Shown: piece by piece, positions 1-8,935 of the stretch
How positions within the stretch are numbered: position 1 is the first letter of the stretch
Layout of the letters: each line of letters opens with the position of its first letter
Assembly (NCBI RefSeq): GCF_026686735.1
Contig: NZ_CP113432.1
Location: 868,001 to 932,000, forward strand
Source of the DNA: Pseudomonas triclosanedens
Lineage (GTDB): Bacteria; Pseudomonadota; Gammaproteobacteria; Pseudomonadales; Pseudomonadaceae
DNA length: 64,000 nucleotides
Reading direction: 5' to 3'
Notes under the pieces: model-generated
What the model saw: the letters and a program-made list of their open reading frames with translations, nothing else
What the model was told of the DNA's origin: nothing
Databases searched by the model: none
Position numbers and translations under genes: made by a program

Positions 1-161
1 TTCTGTGCATCGCGCGAGCCCATCGGCGGGAAGTCCAGGGTCACCGCGCAGCGCAGTTTCCCGGATTCGATGATGTCGTCGAGTTTGTCGGCCTGGGCCT
101 GGGTAACGAGGAAGGTACTGGCAACAGCGGTGAGGGCGACGGCGATTCGATTGAATTTCAT
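1..161 (-). CDS. ABC transporter periplasmic solute-binding protein, N-terminal fragment (runs off the window)
   Basis: Only the first 53 codons are present. They begin with a clear Sec signal peptide (MKFNRIAVALTAVAS..., cleavage near AQA-DKL), followed by DDIIESGKLRCAVTLDFPP, which is typical of the start of family 3 amino-acid-binding proteins. A purine-rich AGAGAGG lies 5 nt before the ATG. The operator-like palindrome at 207-222 sits about 50 nt upstream, matching the one before the GntR gene, so this is probably the first gene of a hydroxyproline or amino-acid uptake operon. The exact substrate cannot be read from the fragment. Confidence 0.8.
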   Translation of the reverse strand, partial: MKFNRIAVALTAVASTFLVTQAQADKLDDIIESGKLRCAVTLDFPPMGSRDAQ

Positions 162-206
162 GGGGGCCTCTCTGAGTCTGTGTTGTGCAGTGATTTTGTA
201 TTAGGG

Positions 207-222
207 ATTTCGTATACGATAT
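207..222. promoter_or_regulatory. Candidate GntR (FCD-type) operator before the transporter gene
   Basis: The 16-bp site centred on the palindrome CGTATACG matches, in inverted orientation, the site at 5689-5704 at 14 of 16 positions (shared core TTTCGTATAC-ATAT). FadR/FCD-type GntR proteins are known to bind short palindromes of the GTATAC kind. Assignment to the local regulator is inference. Confidence 0.6.
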
Positions 223-397
223 TTTCTAGAGCAAGGCGTATGCCATAAACGGCTTGTGGATGACCGGACGGTCGCAGGCCGCGCAGTTGAGGGGGAACGC
301 TGGCAATGCAGGTGGAGGTGGGTTGGAGCGTGGCGCCGCGGCTGTTACCAAATGAAGCACGGATGTGTTCCGCTGCCCCGGATGGGGGCGCTCCGTA

Positions 398-1150
398 TCA
401 GCGGGTGGCGATGCGGGACTCGCGGTACTGCGTTGGCGACAAGCCGGTAAGTGCGCGGAACTGGCGGCTGAAGGCGCTGTGGTCGGTATAGCCGCAGCGC
501 AGGGCGATCTCGGTGATTGGCAGGTCTTCCCCGAGCAGGCGGGTGGCGGCGCCGAGGCGCGCCTTGTGGATCATCTGGCGTGGTGTCAGTTGGAAGATGC
601 GCTTGCAGTGGCGCTCCAACTGGGCAACGGAGAGGCCGGCCAGTTCGGTCAGCTCGCCGAGATTGATCGGCTTGTCGTAGTGCTCGCGGATATAGGCGTC
701 CACCGCTGCCAGGCGCTGGTATGCCGGGTGCGTGGACTGCGCCGCCTGCAAATCGCTGGAAATGCCGGCCATGCCGATCACCCGGCCTTCGTCATTGTGC
801 AGTGCCAGCTTGTGCGTCAGGCACCAGCCGGGCTGACGGCCGGGGTACAGGTGCAGCTCAAGCTGGTCGCTGAGCTGGCCACCGCTCTCCAGCACGCGGC
901 GGTCCTGCTCGGTGTAGATCGGGCCGAAGCGCGACGGGAAAACGTCCTCGGCGGTACGTCCGAGCAACTCGTTGGCATCCTTCACGCCGCAGCGCCGGGC
1001 AAGGGTCTGGTTGACCAGCACGTAGCGCGCGTCGGTGTCCTTGATGAAAAACACCACGCCGGGCATGGCATCGAGCAGCGGGGCGATCTGCGCGAGGGTG
1101 TTCAGCAGGCTGTCCAGGTCGCGGGCGCCCTGGGGAATCAGGTCGTGCAT
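398..1150 (-). CDS. AraC-family transcriptional regulator with N-terminal PAS domain
   Basis: The 250-residue protein starts MHDLIPQG. Residues of about 15-125 look like a PAS sensor (MPGVVFFIKDTDARYVLVN...). Residues of about 145-245 hold the two helix-turn-helix motifs of the AraC family (AGLSVAQLERHCKRIF and LPITEIALRCGYTDHSAFSRQF). It lies downstream of the dehydrogenase genes on the same strand, with 182 bp between. In P. aeruginosa the hydroxyproline genes are activated by an AraC-family protein (LhpR); a similar role is likely here but not proven. No strong ribosome-binding site precedes the chosen start, so the start is uncertain. Confidence 0.82.
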   Translation of the reverse strand: MHDLIPQGARDLDSLLNTLAQIAPLLDAMPGVVFFIKDTDARYVLVNQTLARRCGVKDANELLGRTAEDVFPSRFGPIYTEQDRRVLESGGQLSDQLELHLYPGRQPGWCLTHKLALHNDEGRVIGMAGISSDLQAAQSTHPAYQRLAAVDAYIREHYDKPINLGELTELAGLSVAQLERHCKRIFQLTPRQMIHKARLGAATRLLGEDLPITEIALRCGYTDHSAFSRQFRALTGLSPTQYRESRIATR

Positions 1151-1332
1151 CGGGAGGCGGGTCTGTTGTCGGAACACGGCTGAGAACCTGTCTACGAGTC
1201 GCTGCGCGTGGGCCGCAGGCGCATATGTGCCTGATCTTCGGGCGTCGCTGGCAAGCTCCTGGACAGACCCTGAAGATACGGGACGCAAAGGTCGGGGGGA
1301 AGCCACGCGCAACCACCGGGCGCGCGTGGGGA

Positions 1333-2580
1333 TCAGTCTTCGGCGAGTTGCAGGAGGGTTTCCACTCGCGCCGGGCTGAACGGCGGGCGCGGTGCGGGCG
1401 CCTGCCAGCCGAACAGTTGCCGTGCCGCCGCGCCGCACACTCGCCCCTGGCAGGCACCCATGCCGCAGCGGCTGGCGAGCTTGGCGGCGGTCCAGTCCGG
1501 CTTGTCGGCGAGTGCCGAGTAGGGCACGTCTTCGCAGCGGCAGACCAGGGTGTCCGGCTGCGCCAGGTGATTGAGTCGCGGGTCGAGGGCGAAATTGCGC
1601 GCGAGCGCGCCGGCGAAGCCCTGCCAACGTTTGCGTTGCGGCCAGAGTTCACGTGCGTGGTGGTGGTCGCCCACCGCCGCGTGACCGGCGATCCGGCCTT
1701 CCACCAGTGCCAGCTCGGAGCCGCCGAAGCCAGTGCATTCGCCCGCCGCGTAGATATCGGTACGGCTGCTCGCCTGCCAGGCATCGACACGGATCGCATC
1801 GTCGTCCACCGCGCATCCCAGCGCCTGGCCGAGCTGGATATTGGGGACCAGGCCGAAACCGCAGGCCAGCCGGTCGCACTCGATCTCCACCAGCTTGCCG
1901 CCCTGGTTCAGACGCACGCCTTCAAGGTGCTCGCTGCCCAGCGCGGCGACCACATGGCTGCCGGCGCGGTAGCCCGGATCGTACAGGCCGAAGGACTGTG
2001 CCAGCTTGTTCGGCCAGCGCGGCAGCTTCATGGCGAACCCTGCCAATGCGAGCCAGGACGCCTGCTCGGCGATGCGCAGGATGCGTGCACCGTTGGCGCG
2101 GGCGGTGGCGGCGCTGGCCAGCAGCAACGGGCCGCTGCCGGCGATCACCGCGCGCTGACCGTCTACCGGCATGCCGCCTTTGATCAGTGCCTGCAAACCA
2201 CCGGCACCGGTCACGCCGGGTAGAGTCCAGCCAGGGAATGGCAACAGCAGCTCGCGAGCGCCAGTGCAGAGCACCAGTTTCTGATAGTCGAGCCGCCAGC
2301 CTTGCTCGGCATCTTCCAGCAGCAGGCCGCGTTCGCCAGCCAGTGCCACCACGCGGGTGCCGCTGTGAATGCGGATATTGGCGCAGGCGGCGAAGCGCTC
2401 GCGCAGTTCCGTGGCGGCGCGCGGCAAATGGGCATTGGGGCCGTCGCGCCAGATCTGCCCGCCGGGCAGCGGGTTATCGTCGAGAATGACGATGCTGGCG
2501 CCGCTGGGGGCGGCGGCGAGGGCGGCAGATAAGCCCGCCGGACCGGCGCCGACGATGACGATATCGGCACTCATGCTCAT
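1333..2580 (-). CDS. D-hydroxyproline dehydrogenase, large FAD/NAD(P)-binding subunit
   Basis: A 415-residue flavoprotein starting MSMSADIVIVGAGPAG. The GxGxxG FAD motif is at about residues 10-15, a second nucleotide-binding fold (VIAGSGPLLLASA) is near 145, and a C-terminal BFD-like segment has the cysteine pattern CRCEDV...RCGMGACQGRVC for a [2Fe-2S] centre. The start overlaps the upstream ferredoxin-like gene by ATGA. The epimerase / DAO-type / 2Fe-2S / NAD-oxidase gene set is that of the heteromeric D-hydroxyproline dehydrogenase known from Pseudomonas. It would oxidise cis-4-hydroxy-D-proline made by the epimerase and pass electrons onward through its cofactors. Confidence 0.83.
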   Translation of the reverse strand: MSMSADIVIVGAGPAGLSAALAAAPSGASIVILDDNPLPGGQIWRDGPNAHLPRAATELRERFAACANIRIHSGTRVVALAGERGLLLEDAEQGWRLDYQKLVLCTGARELLLPFPGWTLPGVTGAGGLQALIKGGMPVDGQRAVIAGSGPLLLASAATARANGARILRIAEQASWLALAGFAMKLPRWPNKLAQSFGLYDPGYRAGSHVVAALGSEHLEGVRLNQGGKLVEIECDRLACGFGLVPNIQLGQALGCAVDDDAIRVDAWQASSRTDIYAAGECTGFGGSELALVEGRIAGHAAVGDHHHARELWPQRKRWQGFAGALARNFALDPRLNHLAQPDTLVCRCEDVPYSALADKPDWTAAKLASRCGMGACQGRVCGAAARQLFGWQAPAPRPPFSPARVETLLQLAED

Positions 2581-2813
2581 GGGCGGGTCTCCACCTGCAT
2601 GCCGTCGCGGCAGAGTGTCTGGCAGGCCAGGCGGCGCTGGCCGTCGATGCTCACCCGGCACTCCTGGCAGACACCCATGCCGCACAATGGAGCGCGGCGC
2701 TGGCCGCTGACCGAGGTGCGCGTGGTGCCGTCGCCGCCCAGGGCGAGCGCAGCCGCTACCGTGGTGCCGGTGGCGACCCGCAGCGGGCGGCCGTCGAGGA
2801 ACAGATCAGGCAT
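2577..2813 (-). CDS. D-hydroxyproline dehydrogenase, small [2Fe-2S] subunit
   Basis: A 78-residue protein ([13 protein letters not shown]...) with the ferredoxin cysteine series CGMGVCQECRVSIDG plus a later C (RRLACQT), as in small subunits of sarcosine oxidase-like and hydroxyproline dehydrogenase complexes. The ATG overlaps the end of the DAO-type subunit gene by 8 bp, and the stop overlaps the next start as ATGA. All three subunits are therefore translationally coupled and probably made in fixed ratio. Confidence 0.85.
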   Translation of the reverse strand: MPDLFLDGRPLRVATGTTVAAALALGGDGTTRTSVSGQRRAPLCGMGVCQECRVSIDGQRRLACQTLCRDGMQVETRP

Positions 2814-3918
2814 GGGCGGCGACTCCGAGGAAACGGTGCGGGGAATAGGGTTCGGCGGCCAGCGGCAGCGACTCGTCACACAGTTGCGCGGCAAGCAGAT
2901 CGGCAGTACCCGGCGCGGTGGTCACGCCCAGACCCTCGTGGCCGACCGCCAGCCACAGGCCGGGTCGCTGCGGATGCTCGCCTACCAGCGGCAGGCCGTC
3001 GGGGCTGGCGGCGCGGAAGCCGGTCCAACTGCGAATGACGTTGAGGCCGGCCAGGCCGGGCATGTAGTCCACGGCTCGGCGCAGCATCTTCGCCAGCATC
3101 CAGCCTTCCACCTGTGGGTCGGTGTTGCCGAACTGCCGCGATGCGCCGATGAACAATTGGCCGGTCGGGCGCGGCTGAATGTTGCACGCCACGGACGGGC
3201 CGCTGGCGTTGTGCGCGCTGGTCACGTAGCCCAGCTCCACCAGTGTGTGGCTGACCTTGCCGGGGTAACGGTCGGTGATCAGCAGGTGGCCCTTCTTCGG
3301 TTCGATGGGCAGTTCCGGACACAGCTCGCTGGCCTGGATGCCGTTGGCCAGCACCACCGCCTGCGCCGTCAACCGCTGGCCGTTGTCCAGGCGCACGCGG
3401 CGCTCGTCGAGTTCCACGACCTTCGCCTGCCGCTGGCGAATCGGCAGCCGTGCCGACTCCAGCAGCCAGGCGGCGGCGCGCGGTGCGTAGAGAATGCCGT
3501 CGCCATCGATTGCCAGCGCACCGTGGAGGTCGGCGCGCAGTTCCGGTTCAGCCTCGTGCAGTTGCGCGGCGCTCAGCATGCGCGCCGCCACTCCGTGCTG
3601 GCGCAATACCTCGCACTTGCGCTCGGCCACGGCCAGTTCGGCCTCATTGGCCGCCAGCCAGAGCGTGCCGTTATTGCGGTAGGCGCATCCGGCCGGCATG
3701 TCGTTGCCCCACTCACGCCAGCGTTGCAGCGAATAGTCGCTCAGGGCGAGTTCGGCGGCGTTATCGTCGAGTACCAACAGGTGCCCCATGCCCACCGCCG
3801 TGGCGCCGGGCAGGCGCGCATCCACTACCAGCACGTCGAAGCCGCGGCCAGCGAGGGCATGGGCACAGGCGGCACCGACGATGCCAGCGCCGATGACGAT
3901 GATGTCGGCATCGCTCAC
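2806..3918 (-). CDS. D-hydroxyproline dehydrogenase, DAO-type FAD catalytic subunit
   Basis: A 370-residue member of the D-amino-acid oxidase fold. It begins (V/M)[18 protein letters not shown] with the dinucleotide-binding motif and ends with the DAO-type nucleotide loop region ([26 protein letters not shown]). A GTG start at 3918 is chosen because it forms a GTGA overlap with the stop of the epimerase gene. It should oxidise cis-4-hydroxy-D-proline to the pyrroline carboxylate. Substrate is inferred from the neighbouring epimerase; proline or another imino acid is possible. Confidence 0.82.
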   Translation of the reverse strand: MSDADIIVIGAGIVGAACAHALAGRGFDVLVVDARLPGATAVGMGHLLVLDDNAAELALSDYSLQRWREWGNDMPAGCAYRNNGTLWLAANEAELAVAERKCEVLRQHGVAARMLSAAQLHEAEPELRADLHGALAIDGDGILYAPRAAAWLLESARLPIRQRQAKVVELDERRVRLDNGQRLTAQAVVLANGIQASELCPELPIEPKKGHLLITDRYPGKVSHTLVELGYVTSAHNASGPSVACNIQPRPTGQLFIGASRQFGNTDPQVEGWMLAKMLRRAVDYMPGLAGLNVIRSWTGFRAASPDGLPLVGEHPQRPGLWLAVGHEGLGVTTAPGTADLLAAQLCDESLPLAAEPYSPHRFLGVAAHA

Positions 3919-4859
3919 GGGCGGATGCCCCAGGCGAAGGGATCGTCCTCTTCCAGCAGCAGCGTCGCCTCGGCGCTGACGTGGGCGCGGCCACGAATGG
4001 TCGGGATGATGCGTCCCTCGGCCGGATCGCCGGCCCATTCGAAGCGCCCCTCGAACTGGCTGCCGATCACGCTGGCCTGGTGCCAGGGCATGCCCGCCTG
4101 CAGCTTGCCGTCGGCCGCCAGGCACGCCAGCTTGGCGCTGGTGCCGGTGCCGCAGGGCGAGCGGTCGTAGGCTTTTCCTGGGCAGAGCACGTAGTTGCGG
4201 CTGTCGGCGTCGGGATCGTCGGCGAAGAGTTCGATATGGTCGATCAGCCCGCCATCCTCGCCACGGATGCCCTGGTCTTCCAGCGCCTTCTGCACGGCGA
4301 CGGTATAGGCGGTCAGCGCATCGAGGTTGTCGCCGGCCACACGCAGGCCGTGATCTGAAATCAGGAAGAACCAGTTGCCGCCCCAGGCGATGTCGCCGTG
4401 CACCCGCCCGTGGCCGGGCACGTCCAGTGGAACTTGCTTGCGATAGCGGTAGGCGGGAACGTTGCGCACGCTCACCGAGCGGTCATCGTGCAGCGTGGCT
4501 TCGACCGTGCCCACCGGCGTTTCGATCTTGTGCACGCCGGGGCCGATGCGCCCCAGGTGCGCCAGCGAGACTATCAGGCCAATGGTGCCGTGGCCGCACA
4601 TGCCGAGGTAGCCGGTGTTGTTGAAGAAGATCACCCCGGCACAGGCGCCGGGATCGACCGGCTCGCAGAGCAGCGCGCCGACCAGCACGTCGCTGCCGCG
4701 TGGCTCCAGCACCGCAGCGGCGCGCCATTCATCGTGCCGTTCGGCGAGCCGCTGGCGACGCTCGGCCATGCTGCCGCCACCCAGTTCAGGAAAGCCGTCG
4801 AGCACCAGGCGTGTGGGTTCGCCGCCGGTATGGGTATCGAGAACCTGGATGCGTTTCAT
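3915..4859 (-). CDS. 4-hydroxyproline 2-epimerase (proline racemase family)
   Basis: The 314-residue protein has both catalytic cysteines of true racemases/epimerases: Cys88 in [14 protein letters not shown] and Cys236 in [14 protein letters not shown]. Dehydratase members of the family have Thr in place of the first Cys. The N-terminal motif [10 protein letters not shown] is also typical. It converts trans-4-hydroxy-L-proline to cis-4-hydroxy-D-proline, the first step of the pathway completed by the dehydrogenase genes that follow with overlaps. Proline racemase activity is an alternative, but the dehydrogenase neighbours favour hydroxyproline. Confidence 0.88.
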   Translation of the reverse strand: MKRIQVLDTHTGGEPTRLVLDGFPELGGGSMAERRQRLAERHDEWRAAAVLEPRGSDVLVGALLCEPVDPGACAGVIFFNNTGYLGMCGHGTIGLIVSLAHLGRIGPGVHKIETPVGTVEATLHDDRSVSVRNVPAYRYRKQVPLDVPGHGRVHGDIAWGGNWFFLISDHGLRVAGDNLDALTAYTVAVQKALEDQGIRGEDGGLIDHIELFADDPDADSRNYVLCPGKAYDRSPCGTGTSAKLACLAADGKLQAGMPWHQASVIGSQFEGRFEWAGDPAEGRIIPTIRGRAHVSAEATLLLEEDDPFAWGIRP

Positions 4860-4983
4860 GCTGCCCCCTCGGGTGGTCTTGTTGTTGACCCTAGGGTGGC
4901 GTCAAGGAGAGGGCGGACGCTTGAGGAATTTCCCCTGCGCCGATGATGAAATCGGCACAGGTGCCATGCGTGCGCGTGGCCTC

Positions 4984-5658
4984 TCAGCTCGGCGAAGGAC
5001 GATTCGGCAGGTGTTCGTAGAGGGTCCGGCAGACGCCGTTGATGTGCTCCTCGAGCAGGCGCGCGGCCAGCTCGCCGTCGCCGGCGCGGCAGGCTTCGAG
5101 GATGTCGTGGTGCTCGTGATCCGCGCGGTCCTTGCCGGCGGAGAGGCTCATCTGCATACGCAGGTAGCGTTCGAGCTTGTCGTGGATCGAGCGGATCAGG
5201 CCGATCAGATACGGCCGCTGCGCCGGCTCGTAGAGGCATGCGTGCAACTGCCAGTTCAACTCGGCCCAGCGGCCGACATCATCCTCACCGATGAATTCGG
5301 CACAGATGCGTTCGGCGCGCTCGAAGGTTTCCGCCGTCATGTTCGGCACCGCGAGACGGATTGCCTGGGCTTCGAGAATCACCCGCACTTCGAACATCTG
5401 CGCCAGTTCCGGCTCTGAAATCTTCGTCACCAGCGCGCCCTTGTTGCGCTGGAACTCCACCAGGCCTTCCGCTTCCAGGCGCTTGAGTGCCTCACGCACC
5501 GGGATTTTGCTGACGTTGAATACCTGGGCGATATCGTCCTGGCGGATCGGCTCGTTTTCCGCCAACTGGCCGGAAATGATCGCTTCGCGCAGATGCTTGG
5601 CGATGGTCTCCGATGCGGAGGGAACGATACCCAGGTTGGGTGCGTTGCGTAGCGGCAC
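4984..5658 (-). CDS. GntR/FadR-type (FCD) transcriptional regulator
   Basis: A 224-residue regulator. The N-terminal winged helix (residues about 15-75: AKHLREAIISGQLAENEPI...VSKIPVREALKRLEAEGLV) is followed by an all-helical FCD ligand-binding domain (residues 85-210, with LNWQLHACLYEPA and EHHDILEACRAGD histidines that bind metal in this class). It reads GTG at 5658. It lies 124 bp upstream of the epimerase gene on the same strand. The palindrome at 5689-5704, 39 bp before its start, is nearly repeated before the transporter gene, suggesting autoregulation and control of uptake. Confidence 0.85.
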   Translation of the reverse strand: MPLRNAPNLGIVPSASETIAKHLREAIISGQLAENEPIRQDDIAQVFNVSKIPVREALKRLEAEGLVEFQRNKGALVTKISEPELAQMFEVRVILEAQAIRLAVPNMTAETFERAERICAEFIGEDDVGRWAELNWQLHACLYEPAQRPYLIGLIRSIHDKLERYLRMQMSLSAGKDRADHEHHDILEACRAGDGELAARLLEEHINGVCRTLYEHLPNRPSPS

Positions 5659-5688
5659 GATGCAGTCCGGTCAGAGAGTTGGTGTCGG

Positions 5689-5704
5689 ATATGGTATACG
5701 AAAC
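5689..5704. promoter_or_regulatory. Candidate GntR operator before the GntR gene
   Basis: Contains ATGGTATACGAAAC. Its reverse complement matches the 207-222 site at 14 of 16 bases. It lies between ispA and the GntR gene, where an autoregulatory operator would be expected. Confidence 0.6.
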
Positions 5705-5779
5705 GGCGTAGGCGCTGGGAAGCCCCGGTGATCGGCGTCTCATGGCAAATGGCACGCAAGGCGCGTGCCCGAGGGGAGG

Positions 5780-6667
5780 TCAGCTACGGCGTTCGACGAT
5801 GTAGCGGGCCAGCGCACGCAGCGGCTCGGCGGAGTCGCCAAAACCTTCCAGCGCAGCCAGCGCCTGGTCGCGCAGTGTCAGCGCGTAGGTCTTGGCGGCG
5901 TCGAGGCCGAGCAGGGCGGGGTAGGTCGGCTTGTCGTGGGCCTGGTCCTTGCCCTGGGTCTTGCCGAGAGTCGTGGTGTCGCTTTCCACGTCGAGAATGT
6001 CGTCCTGCACCTGGAACGCCAGGCCGACGGCCTCGGCGTAGCGGCGTAGCGCATCCAGCGACGCGGCATCGGCACGCCCGCTGGCCAGGGCGCCGAGTTG
6101 CACGGCAGCCTCGATCAGCGCGCCGGTCTTGTGTCGGTGCATGGTTTCCAGAGCAGCCTGGTCGATCTTGCGGCCGACCGATTCCAGATCGATCGCCTGG
6201 CCGCCGACCATTCCCGCGGAACCGGCCGCGCGCGCCAGGATCATCAGCATGTCGAGACGGGTCTGGGCATCCTGCGGATTCAGCCCGGCGTTACCGATCA
6301 CCTCAAAGGCCAGCGCCTGCAGGCCATCACCGGCGAGAATCGCGCAGGCTTCGTCGTAGGCGATATGAGTGGTCGGCTGGCCGCGGCGCAGGTCGTCGTC
6401 GTCCATCGCCGGCAGATCGTCGTGGACCAGCGAGTAGGCATGGATCAGCTCGACCGCGCAGGCCGCACCATCGGCACGTTCCGCCTCGCCACCCAGGGCT
6501 TCGCAGGCCGCATAGGCCAGCAGCGGCCGCACGCGCTTGCCGCCGTTGACCACGCTGTAGCGCATGGCGGCGTAGATGCGGGTGAGTTCTTCACGAGGGG
6601 CGACGAAGAGTTTTTCCAGCGCAGCATCGACACGCGCCTGGCAGCGCGCCTGGTACTCGGCAATCAT
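5780..6667 (-). CDS. ispA: (2E,6E)-farnesyl diphosphate synthase
   Basis: A 295-residue short-chain prenyl transferase. The first Asp-rich motif [10 protein letters not shown] is at residues 83-92, the second, DDILD, at 222-226, and [10 protein letters not shown] at 41-50. It condenses IPP with DMAPP and GPP to farnesyl diphosphate for ubiquinone, undecaprenyl phosphate and haem O. Its start overlaps xseB by ATGA. In many pseudomonads dxs follows ispA; here the next gene is the GntR regulator, so dxs is not in this operon. Confidence 0.96.
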   Translation of the reverse strand: MIAEYQARCQARVDAALEKLFVAPREELTRIYAAMRYSVVNGGKRVRPLLAYAACEALGGEAERADGAACAVELIHAYSLVHDDLPAMDDDDLRRGQPTTHIAYDEACAILAGDGLQALAFEVIGNAGLNPQDAQTRLDMLMILARAAGSAGMVGGQAIDLESVGRKIDQAALETMHRHKTGALIEAAVQLGALASGRADAASLDALRRYAEAVGLAFQVQDDILDVESDTTTLGKTQGKDQAHDKPTYPALLGLDAAKTYALTLRDQALAALEGFGDSAEPLRALARYIVERRS

Positions 6668-6909
6668 GCGTCTTCGCCTTCCGGATCGAAGGGCGCTTCG
6701 CTCAGCTCACCGTCGCGTTCCAGCAGGATCTGCACCTTCTGCTCCGCCTGGGTCAGCGCGGCTTGGCAGTCGCGGGTCAGGCGGATGCCCTGCTCGAAGG
6801 CCCCCAGCGAATCCTCCAGCGACAGTTCGCCGCTCTCCAGGCGCTCCACTAGCGTTTGCAGCTCAGTGAGGGACTGTTCGAAGTCGAGGGAAGCTTTCTT
6901 GCGGGCCAT
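6664..6909 (-). CDS. xseB: Exodeoxyribonuclease VII small subunit
   Basis: An 81-residue helical protein with the family core [35 protein letters not shown], shown here by its ends FEQSLTELQ and SLEDSL. It joins XseA to degrade single-stranded DNA. It is directly upstream of ispA with an ATGA overlap, the usual xseB-ispA arrangement in Gammaproteobacteria. Confidence 0.95.
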   Translation of the reverse strand: MARKKASLDFEQSLTELQTLVERLESGELSLEDSLGAFEQGIRLTRDCQAALTQAEQKVQILLERDGELSEAPFDPEGEDA

Positions 6910-7086
6910 GCGGACATCTCGGCGGGGGTATTCGGAAACCTCGGGACACTAGCAGAGACGGGGGTTGTGGGCAAATGCGGGTGCCGGCTCGGGCTGTGTT
7001 GAGTATTCGAGCTTTAGTCCCCCAGCTCGCGAGATGACGGATACGCAGCCACGTCACCTCTGTTGCCAGGCAGAATCGAGCAATGG

Positions 7087-7856
7087 TCATTGCTCGATCA
7101 TTTCTTGTGGCGTCAGCTGAGAGGACATTTCGCGCAATTGCCGGGAACGGAACTGCGTAGCCGCGGTGACGCATTGATTCACGTTTCCCTCATGGGCCTG
7201 ACTGCCTGGTTCGGCCTCAAAAGCCATCAGCTCGCAATCCGCATCCCGCAGATAAATCCATTGACGCTGCGCGTTCTTTAACTGGCTTTTCAATAAGTCT
7301 TTCTTCTCGGGACTGGATCGGTAAGCATTTCCTATTCGCTGAAGCAGGGCCTGATAGGTCTGGTTGAGGCGGCTATCGGCATCGTCTTTACGCGCCCTGA
7401 AGCACTCGGATAATTGGAGACTATTTATCACCCGTAGACAGGAATCCGGAATTTTTGCCACTTCTTGGCATTCCGGGGCTGTTATGCCTTGGCTTGAGAC
7501 TCCAGTTATGCACTCGACTTCTAAAGTTGGAACTAAATTTAAAGGGATGACTTTGAAAGTCAGGAAAAGCCGTGCGCTTCGGAACTCTGCGGTAAGTAGC
7601 GTAAATTCAGAGAATCCGTCATTGAAGCTCTTGCCGTCTAGCTCGCAGAGCTTTCTAGTGGGCTCTGAGACGGTCGCGCTGCTGGACTGCAGGATACTCA
7701 GTTCTATACAGGGACTATCCCGCATTTGGGTGTATTGAAGTGTTTTTCCCGAGACCGATCCGCCCCCCGGCCTGCCAAACAGGGTTGGAAGTCTCTACCG
7801 CAGTCATATAACTGGAAAATATTAGTGGGGGTGGATACAAGTGCTGTTAGTGTCAC
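7087..7856 (-). pseudogene. LprI-domain (lysozyme-inhibitor type) secreted protein, reading frame split at a G6 run
   Basis: The C-terminal part (open from 7725 to 7087) carries a clear LprI/DUF1311 domain: LSECFRARKDDADSRLNQTYQALL, then AQRQWIYLRDADCELMA and NQCVTAAT with paired cysteines. That frame lacks a signal peptide. Immediately upstream, in another frame, a plausible signal peptide and mature start is encoded (about 7856-7769: TLTALVSTPTNIFQ, then LYDCGRDFQPC). The two frames would join if the homopolymer at 7763-7768 (C6 on the plus strand) had one more base. Either the gene is broken, phase-variable, or the base count is wrong. LprI proteins inhibit lysozyme, which fits immunity to the nearby GH19 effector. 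The first codon is unclear (GTG at 7856, or ATA at 7863-7865 replacing a lost ATG). Confidence 0.6.
7763..7768. repeat. G6/C6 homopolymer at the frame junction of the LprI-domain gene
   Basis: Six consecutive C on the plus strand lie exactly where the signal-peptide frame and the LprI frame meet. Adding one base restores a single open frame. Short G runs are known slippage sites. Confidence 0.6.
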
Positions 7857-8035
7857 TATCTTTATTGTGAGTGTTAAATATGCTAATTGTTGGAGGTTTT
7901 TTTAGTGGTAACCGGTTGTGAAATTTCTGCAGAAAAAATGGTAGTTTTTTACTGGATTATTTGTTAAAAATGGGAAAGACAAGCGATTCAATTGTGTTCC
8001 CTTTTGCATATCTGAGATGGGATGCCATGATGCTT

Positions 8036-8728
8036 TTAGAGGGCTGATGATATTTCGATCCACTTTTCAATCCGCTTTCCTGATTTTGTGGTGTAAATGA
8101 TTTTTAGTTTTCCATCTTTATATTGACTTGCCTCTATCTTGTCTCCCCGCACTAGATAGAGTTTGGTAGGAGATGAATCGTTTGGATTGCTCCAGAGATA
8201 TGCCTTTGGCGAGGTGATGTTTAATTTTGCTCTGGATGCGATTTCCAATTTGTTTTGGCCAAATAGGGACTTTTTTGTGACCTGTGAAATGCTGGATGAT
8301 CTAATGATCTGTTGCTTTGTGATTAATGTAAGCGGCAACCCTGCTGAATCGATGCCTACTTCTTCTGTTCTTATTGAGTAACTGGATGACTCCAGTTTTC
8401 CAGTGTTTGCGTTAATAGTGATTAGGAATGCACTGCTAGGATATTCAAAATACAGGTTCGCCAAGTTTTCATTTTTCTCTAGATAAATTACTCCTTCGCT
8501 TATGTCCGATGCCTCGATTAGTTTTTCATTTTGGATAACGAGGCCGGACGACGAGTTTGTAATGATCAGTTCCGCTTTTTTTTCGTTTCCTAAGATACAG
8601 ATGGTTGAGTCATCTACAGTTATCCCGCTGTGGACAGTTAGGCCTTGGATGCTCGGGCATCCTGTCGCAGCTTCGGCACTGGTAACTGTCAGAGTCATGA
8701 GGATTTTCGCTAATGTGAAACTCCTCAT
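8036..8728 (-). CDS. Secreted protein with C-terminal SH3-like domain, putative immunity protein
   Basis: A 230-residue protein. The start at 8728 (MRSFTLAKILMTLTVTSAEAATG) is preferred over the longer frame at 8839 because it gives a good signal peptide. The C-terminal part, about 70 residues (SPKAYLWSNPNDSS...KLYLVRGDKIEASQYKDGKL...RIEKWIEISSAL), aligns by eye with the end of the gene at 9747-10568 (APLYAEPNEQ...KMYLIKDDQVELIDY...NIEKWLKCSDLDL). AT-rich codon use contrasts with the genome. It lies in the cluster behind the GH19 effector, so periplasmic immunity is the best guess; the function is otherwise unknown. Confidence 0.65.
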   Translation of the reverse strand: MRSFTLAKILMTLTVTSAEAATGCPSIQGLTVHSGITVDDSTICILGNEKKAELIITNSSSGLVIQNEKLIEASDISEGVIYLEKNENLANLYFEYPSSAFLITINANTGKLESSSYSIRTEEVGIDSAGLPLTLITKQQIIRSSSISQVTKKSLFGQNKLEIASRAKLNITSPKAYLWSNPNDSSPTKLYLVRGDKIEASQYKDGKLKIIYTTKSGKRIEKWIEISSAL

Positions 8729-8935
8729 GGTCAGGAAGTGTGCTGAAGTGCGCTCTATTTTTTCTTGTCCGAGTGGTTGGTGATATTTTTTATAAAGGTA
8801 ATAATAAATTTTCTCTAAGTGATTTTTTTCTCTAGGCATAATATTTATTTCACTCTCCCGTATGCGGAGCGTTCGGCGGGCAGTCTTGCCGTTTGAAATA
8901 GCTGCGCATGGCTATGTCTCTTGCTTAATTCCATC

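Noticed and set aside
8729..8839. Longer N-terminus for the 8036-8728 gene
   Set aside because: It would bury the signal peptide 37 residues inside the protein; the ATG at 8728 is more sensible despite a weak ribosome-binding site.
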